DNA of 64,000 bases from Rhyacichthys aspro (lineage: Eukaryota; Chordata; Actinopteri; Gobiiformes; Rhyacichthyidae). Location: assembly GCA_036850595.1 (NCBI GenBank), contig CM072153.1, positions 19,424,169 to 19,488,168 on the forward strand. The letters are read 5' to 3'. The translations under genes and the position numbers were made by a program. Below the pieces are notes generated by a model. It made no database searches. It was given only the letters and a program-made list of their open reading frames with translations, and had not been told where the DNA came from. Below, one piece after another: positions 41,101 through 50,100 of the stretch (its first letter is position 1; each line of letters opens with the position of its first letter).

Positions 41101-44100
41101 AACAACAGAGTCGATGGCGTCTCATGGATACGCTGCACTTTAGGCTGTTTCAAGAAGAGAGAGTGCATTATTATTTTCTTTACCGAGGGATTTTGTGGAT
41201 GAGGCGATAAAATGTCCAAGGTTTGCAAGAAAAAAACAGGTATTTCTCATTAGAATATCCTCTTAAACTTCAAGTGGTCTGCAACAGTGAGCGGTCTGAT
41301 GGACAAACGTAAAAAAAAAAGGAATAAAGTCTGATACTCATCATCATCTCAGACACTCGAGGACCGATAATACGCTAAAACTAAATTTGCAACTCCTCGG
41401 CCGACTCTAAATCAAATCTAATACATTTCTCACTTTTTTGCCCTTCGTAATGGCCGCGAGGAGGTGACGATAACTCAACAAGCTGCGGCTGTAGGGACAT
41501 TAGAGACGACATTTACCGGGCCCGATGTGTCCTGATTAACTCCCAGAGGAAATGTTACTGAAGCGTCCGGCGGTGACTTCATTAAGAGGGTCACGGTGAC
41601 ACATGAAGGTGGGCTGCAAGCATCAGACTGTGTCACACGATGGATATAAGCATCAGAGGAACAGGAGTTTTAACTGTATATTGTGTCAGCTGCGTCAGAC
41701 TCAGGTCTAAGTTAGTGTTTGTATCATTTAAAAAGAAAGAAAAAGAAAGAGGAAGAGAGTCTGGGAAGGTCTGCGATGTGGAAAAACATAAGAGCGCTAA
41801 TTTAAAGCCACATAATTCATCATTTATTGGCAAATACAGGAGCTAATAACTCCTAAGTCCCGCTGTCTGAACCTACTCTGATAAAAGCTCAAAAACACTG
41901 ATGGTTCATTACTAACACCGAGACTTTTCATAACACTGTAGAGTTTGATTTATTTAAAACAGAACACTTCAATTATGGACAAACACACCTTTAAAAATGT
42001 TGCTTAATCATCTTCCCGACAGTTTTCTGTTTCTAAAGTGTCAATATGGACAGATTTCATTTAGTTTTCAGTCTGCAACAATGGTCTTAATTGAAACGTT
42101 TTTAGTCTGGACATAAACATAAGTCTGAAGAAATGCCTCGGTTGTAGTCCAGAAAGTAGTCATGTATCGGGAAGAGAAGACCAAAATGTGCAGGTCTTTA
42201 AAATGAGTCAAGACTAATAATACATTAGAATAGAGCTCAGGAAACAGTGTCAAATCCAAAAAGTTCAAGTTCTGTCTTGATTTAAGTCCAACTTCAAACT
42301 GAAGGAGGTAGAGTTTGGAGATTTTTCTTTTTAAAGATATTGATAAACAAAGTATTAGTCCAATCACAAGAAGGTTCAAGACCAAGACAAGTCTGAGAAC
42401 CTGTTCTTAAGACCAGATACCATAGAAGTAAGATAAAATAACACCAGAAATATGAATATGAATATAAAATTCTGCAAAAATCCCACAGTAAAATTGCCAG
42501 TCTGCTTCATAAACAGCACCACATCATTATTTCAACTGTTAATACACAAGTTGACAGGTCTGTGTGTGCTTCTGGCCTTGTCTCTCAGTGCCTATTCTGA
42601 ATTATTTGATTATTTGATTAATATAAAGTCAGTTCTGCTGCAGCTACCCACAAATGAATGGGTGAAACAGTGCAATATTTCTCCATGTTATTACACTTAT
42701 CCTATCTGAATGTCATCATAAGAATATATACTTCATGAATACATTATGCGCCGTCTAAAGTCAGGCCGGACCACGCAAAAGCAGCATTATTCGGTCTCTC
42801 GAGGCATCGTTTGTGCACTCGTGACAAGGTCTGGTCTGAATATCAAAGTATAATCCTTTCTCCCCAGTCACACCATTAATCTGAACTGAACGGTGTTGGC
42901 GGTCTGTCGCAGAAATGATCACCAGCACAATGGTATAAATATGAAAAGCCAAGGTGAGTGCTCATGACAGCAGTCTGATTGGTGCAGTAGCGTTTTAGGG
43001 CCTTATTGCTTTTTAACAGAAGGTTTTGAGGCAGTTCTTAACGTACACATTTGTCTGGGATTTCGTTTTTTATCACTTTCTAATAAGAGCGCTACAGAAA
43101 ACAGCTTAAAACCACTCATTAAAGTTCATATTTCACGTTTGGCTTTTGAAGGATTTTCATTTTTACCTAAAATCCAGTTTGATTTAGAACAAGCTTTAAT
43201 GTCAACCAATGCAAAAGGCACAAAAGAGTCCCACAAAGTCCTGCTGAGATTTAAAATAAGTCACTGCGTTTGCTACAGTCAAATCCCAAAAGCTACTGAA
43301 GAATCTGATGTGTTTTTTAAGATGAAAATGTTGATTACGTTTGATTTTAAATGTTTATGCTGTGTTCAGAGAATCTGCAAAACACTTCAGAGCAATTTTC
43401 ATTCCATCAAAACCTATCCATTAATAAAAGGTCTATGTAAAGTATCCTTTCTTAAGAGTGGTTACATGTTATTTTTATTATAATAGCAATTTTTTCCAGT
43501 GATGCTTCATTTTTTGCCTTGGAGCTACATTTAAGACTAGATTTTTTATGTCACCTAAGTATACGGCTACACAATATGACACAAACTGACTATTATTGCA
43601 ACAACTGCAGCATCTGTATCAGAAAGATCTTGAATAGTGTATAAACTGTATATGTGTCTGTAAATATAACCATTCTGTCCAATCATTGTCATTTTTTTCA
43701 CGTTTTCCTGATATTCTGCAGCTTTTTTTAGATACAACAATGCATTAAGAGTCAGGGCAAGTAACACGCCACAGTAAACGACTATAAGGAGTTTAATGAA
43801 GACCTGAATAATTTACACAACGATTCAGTTTGTTTCCATGAATATAAATAGCACTTGTCTAACGTAGTACCAGTAAACATTTCACATTCTCCACAGTTCC
43901 TCAACGAAGTACAGGACATCAGTGACATCTCCGTTCCTCCTCAGATGAGAGCCCTCTGTACGTGACGTGTGCAAACAAACACGTATGTCACGTATGTAAA
44001 ATAGTGAGACATCAAAGCTTTACACAGTCCCCCTCGGCGCAGTATAAATCCTCTTTCGTGGCGCATTACCAAGCGTCGTGTGAAACTTGTATCAAAGCAA

Positions 44101-47100
44101 ACAGACGGAGACAGAGGCAGACCTCCCACTCTCTCCCTCGGTCTTTAAACGCCTCAGGACGCAGGACGTGATGCCTTCAGAGGCTCGCCGAATCAACAGA
44201 CAGACGAACTGACCAGATAAGGCCGCATCATTATTCTGAGGTTTAGTCATGACAAACAAATGGTTCTGTTTCTTCATTTTCGTTATGACGGGCCGTTAGA
44301 GGCTTTAAATGAGAGGCGTCAGACTCAAAGTGGTGAGTAGTTCATAAGAATCCTTTCAGGGGCCGGAGATGGTGGCATTTGGAAGCTTTTATTAAATTTT
44401 GAATGGGAAATTTCATCTTCATTTCACTTCATTTTATGGAAACTGGTTTTAGTTTTTAGGATTTGAGCAGATTTTAGGTGAATTTTAACAGGTTTTAGAT
44501 GGATGTGAACCAGTTTTAGTTGGGTTTGAACAGGATCTAGATGAATTTGAACAGGTTTTAGTTGGATTTGAACAGGTTTTAGTTGAATTTGAACATGATT
44601 TAGATGAATTTGAACAGGTTTTAGTTGGATTTGAACAGTTTTAGTTGGATTTGAAAAGTATTTTTGTTTTAGTTGGATTTGAACAGTATTTAGATTAATT
44701 TTAACAGGTTTAAGCTGGAGTTGAACAGGTTTTAGTTGGATTTGAACAGGATTTAGATAAATTTTAACAGGTTTTTGATGGATGTGAACAGGTTTTAGAT
44801 GAATCTGAACAGGATTTAGATGAATCTGAACAGCTTTAGTTGGATTTGAACAGGTTTTAGTTGGATTTGAACAGGATCTAGATGAATTTGAACAGGTTTT
44901 AGTTGGATTTGAACAGTATTAGATGAATTTTAACAGGTTTTAGTTGGAGTTGAACAGGTTTTAGTTGGATTTGAACAGGATTTAGATTAATTTTAACAGG
45001 TTTTTGATGGATGTGAACCAGTTTTATTTGGATTTGAACAGGTTTTAGTGGTTTGAAAGGTTTAGTGTTAAGGTAGGTAGTTGGGTTTTAGTTGGATTTG
45101 AACAGGATTTTAGATGGATTTGAACAGGTTTTTGATGGATGTGAACCAGTTTTATTTGGATTTGAACAGGTTTTAGATGGATTTGAACAGGTTTTAGATG
45201 AATCTGAACAGGATTTAGATGAATCTGAACAGCTTTAGTTGGATTTGAACAGGTTTTAGTTGGATTTGAACATGATTTAGATGAATTTGAACAGGTTTTA
45301 GTTGGAGTTGAACAGTTAGTGATTTGGTTGGGTTGAAGGTTTGTTATTGGTTTTTTGGTTTGGGATTTAGATGGATGTGAACCAGTTTTAGTTGGATTTG
45401 AACAGGTTTTAGTTGGATTGAATGATTAGGAGGGGAAAAGGTTTGTATGGGATCTTTGTAGCAAAAATAAAATCTACCTAAAACCTGTTCAAATCCATCT
45501 AAAACAACTCAATGTGTTGAATGGCCACAAAAAGGCGTCTCCTGTTGGTCTACACAGCTTATCAATGGAAGGAAGGAAGTAATGGCCAAAGTAATGGAAC
45601 ATTTCTCAGGTTAAATATTGCCTTCTATTAGAACGAGTAAAATATAACCACACTCGATACGGAGCTCTAATCCTGGAGAGGAGGAAAATAACACTGATTT
45701 CTCTCAGATATAGATCCAAGTCGACCCGCTGACCACTCTGCTGTTGACCTTTGACACGTAGCCCACTGCAGCTTTACTCTGCCTCATTTTCTGGACAGAT
45801 TAAAGGTGCAATTACCTTCAGCCGAGAAACCGGCAGCAAATATAAGACCCTCAGAGGCAGCTCCTTCGTTAAATAAAGCAAAGCCCGGAGCTGGAGGCAC
45901 TTACGGCCCGAGCAGCAGCTTCCCGCTGAGCTGCAGAAATGTCACACACCTGAAGCACCGGCCTCCAGCTGCTTTAAGCACTAAATGACAGGTCACACAC
46001 CTGCAGATGGAGCACAAAGCAGGCCCTCGACGAGGCTAAAGACGCCGCCGCGTGACAGAACAGCGACGGCTTTCGGGAGTGAATAATACCTGCGTTTATT
46101 TAGATGTTATGCGATAAAATGCACACAGTTAAGACACGTGTTAAAGCTGTTTCTTACGGAGGCTACTGTAGAGACAAATGCACGAGCAGCAACTGAAACA
46201 CAGCTAATTAGGTTTGGGGAAAAAATGGTCCAATAACATTTCTGCCACATATGACACGGCGTCCGTCCACAGAGACTCAGATCAACATTTTTTCAGCCAT
46301 TGGCAATCATGTCTGTAGCAGGTGGCTGGAGGGGACGTCTGACAGCAGCTCTTAATCGAATCCTGTCGTGAGCTTGAATATTATTCCTCCCCCTCTGTCT
46401 CTGAGAAGCACAATCTGTAGGTAAAAAACGGTATTGAAACACTTCTGTTCACTGTACAAACGAGAAGCTGAACTATTTTGAAGGATCTCCTGAATTCTTT
46501 CTGTTTAAAGCGTCTGAATCTGATTTTATTGTCTGGTTCTTTTTATGTTTGCATTTAAATTGTGCATCTCTTCAAGGCTTGTCTTGATGTTGTGTCCATT
46601 TTACAGCTCTGATAAACTTTTAAATATTACTGTTACTTGATATGAAGACTTATAGCTGTCACGAATACTTGAGAAAATGAGGAACATCACTTAGTTTGCT
46701 CTTTCTTCTACTGCTGCTTTACTTTTTATTGCACTTGCTGTACTGTGAGCAAAGATATTCACTCTGGCTTCATTAGCTGTACTTACTCACACACTACACT
46801 TTAATGTGTACCATATAATGTAGTGCAGACTGGAGAATGTTGTAACGGGGTAAGATGTAACATTTTCTTTTTTAACCACTAAAAAAGAGATAAAGTCATG
46901 TCATTAATATAGTATACCCTCTGTTGGACTCGTTCTGTCAGCAACATTGTGGATTTTAGAGCTTAAAAACAATTCAGTATGATTTTTATCAAGATACTTT
47001 TGACTTGCAATACCTAAAGCAGTTGTTTATCTAGTTTAATTTAATATTTTGCTAACTTACCTCAACCCACACATGGATCTAAAGGAGCTTTTTTTGATAG

Positions 47101-50100
47101 TCAGACATGAACAGCCCATATACTGTACAGAAGGACCTATTTATTGTATATTTAAAAGAAGCAGGAGGGCTAAACACAACAAAGTAAGAACAACACGGTC
47201 ATTACTTGGCATCTGCGCTATCCGAAAGCACTTGAACACATCATAAAGTACAATACTAGCTTGTTTTTAGCCAACAAATATGTCTGCTGCTGAGATCTTT
47301 AGCATTAATAACCTCTATGTCACATATGCTCAATCAAAAAGAGTTAAACTAAACTAACATCAAATGGAGAGTTCAAGACTTGTTCCTATTCACTAATTAA
47401 ATCTTCAATCTTCTAAAACATTATACCGTTGCCTTTTCATTGTTTCTCGCTCATTGCAGTCTGAAGCACTGCCCAATGTGTTTTCACAGATACAGAGCCT
47501 ATAGTTCAAATCAAATATAGAGCGTGAAAAACTGTCTGTTTGGTGCAAAACATATCCCACTGGACCTTTCACACCTGACATTATGGTTTGGCTCCAAAGT
47601 CCAAAGTCTGGACCAAAAAAGACAGGTGTGAAAATGCCCTAAAGCGACTTCAAACTAGATTTTTAAGCCCCGTAAACAGAGAACCAAGACGAGCCTTCAT
47701 TTTAAACTAATCTTTCGAATATGAGCCATTTCTTTTAAGTTATTTCTTGATTCAGAGAAACCCGTCCTCCAGCCACAACCTGTGAGAGACTGATTACGTC
47801 TGCATCAAACACTGGTCAACGGCGGCGGACTGAAAGATGTTCAAAGTCGGTTTATAACGAGCTCAGTGTGTCGTTGCGCTGTCAGGCCACTCTGTGTATT
47901 TAGAAACATGCAAGTGTGAGAAACGGAACGGAGCTCACAGGCGTTAATTAAACCGAGAACCGACAACTGAGGCAGTAATGCTCTTTGAGAGAAGAGGGCT
48001 CACTCTGGAGCAAAGTGTTGGACCGACAGAGTCAGGAATAACCAGCAGCAACAAACAAGGACATATTTGTGGGAAGTTTGTACAAAAATCCATCATTAGC
48101 ATCATGTTTGAATAAAAAAATGTTGTTTCTGTAAAAGTGCTAAATAGATAATCCTTTCACAAGATTTGCAAACCACAGTTCATCTTCATTTAACACAAAG
48201 ACGGATGTGTTAGACTCTTAGTGAAATTTAGAATTTATTATTTGCAATCTTAAGAAATGGTCTCTTTTGTTTCATTAGTTGAGCTGGAGTTTGGCTATTT
48301 AATTTGGAGTTGTTTATATCTTTTCAATGAACCATAATGAACCATTTAAACACTGAATGGAGAGCCCAGTCACAGTAAGAGGCTTGTGGGAAGGATCCCG
48401 GCGCTGGATGGTGACACTAAGTCTGGATGTGCTTGTCCTGCTGCCAGGGCCTCTCTCTGTGCTCTTCCTTTCACCGTCCAAACACACTTAGAAGCAGAAC
48501 TAAGCCGGACTATGGTTACAGCTCCATTACTTTGCACTTTGTCTAAGTTTGTCCCCCCAGCGTCTACTCAGACCGGTGCTGCATTCATGTGTCTTTGTTA
48601 AAAAACGTTGTGTTGGATGCTAATAAACGGATTTACTTTACTCAGTGTTAATCGAGTTATTAACAAATACGAAATGAAACACTGAAAAAACATCAACAAA
48701 TTAAGAAAAACATGTTTGATTTGTCTTTGTACGTTTGTAACACATCACACTGAGGTCTTTGGGGGAAAAAAAAATCTCTGTTTTGAAATTAAAATACTAT
48801 ACCGTACCACAGAAAAAGCCACGGGAATATCTTTCCTCTCAAAACAATCACAAGATGTAAAAGTCTGTAACAAAAGTAGCCCCCCTGCCCTTTAATGACT
48901 GAAACTGCTCATAACTACCTCTAGTGGTACAAAGTGATATTACAGGCCATATTAGATGAGTCTTCTGTTCATATTTATGTAAGACAACACAGTGATTTCT
49001 TGAAACCATCTCTAATTTCTCTAACACATTGAATGTAGCTGTTCTATGTGTCTGTGGTTTGTGGAACACATTTGGCAAACAGAGTTGTAAACAAGCCAAA
49101 CTATTTGTAAGAAATAAACAGTTTAATCAGCCTCTGCGTCTAAAGTGCAGGTCTCTAATGTGCGTCTCCTCTGAGAGACACTCACATTAAGATGTTTGAA
49201 GAGGAGTCAAAGCGCACCACTGAGAGTATCCCACATGTTACAGTAATGATCCATTAATGTGATGAGGAGAATCAGTGTGAGAGCTGTGAAATCCTGTTAA
49301 CACACATCTGTCCCACGTCCTGTTGTTGGGATCCCAGCTCGGCTCATCTTTACCTTATACCATCACATAACGGGGCTCAGCTCGGTCCACGCGAAGGGTT
49401 CGACCAATCACGAATACGATCTTTCTTTGGACAGGCAGAGTTTATTTCATCAGTGTTCACACCACTTTATTCTACGGACCGGACTATTGTTATCAAGACA
49501 GGATTACGGGATCTAGCTGGGAGGAAAGTGAGAAAAGAGTGTGTCCAATTACGGGGTAAGTTGTGAAAAACGTTTGTCTGCAATGAATCAAGCAAGTTCA
49601 AACACGAATGGAGCTAGTAAACAGACTGTATATGATTTTTTTTTTTTGTCTAGGTGAAAATGGTTTATTGTAAAAGCAATTATTTGTGGAAAAAACATCT
49701 ACTGTTTATTATAGAGGATTGTAATAGATGAGAACCTCTATTCAGGAACAGAAAACCTTGCTCTAAAAAGGAGCGCTCCCATTGGTCGACACTTGTCACA
49801 TGACGTTCCAGGAAGTTTAATAGCTGCAGATAAAGTGTATTTTCAGCTGAATATGTCTTTTAACAGAGAAACAGCTGAAAAAAGAAAAGCATCAACAGAG
49901 AAAAGGGAGGCAACGTAAAACACAGATAAATACTGTCAATTCAATCACAGCTAAGCTAACGCTAAACTCTAAACTTCAGTTTGGTCAAATGTATTAGTAT
50001 TTTGGAGGAAAAATTGTTGCAGTTTTAATTAGTTTTTTAATAAAAGAGAAGCAGGAGAGGCCCCTAGGCTGCTTTTGGAGGAGAGTGGAGTCTGAGACAG

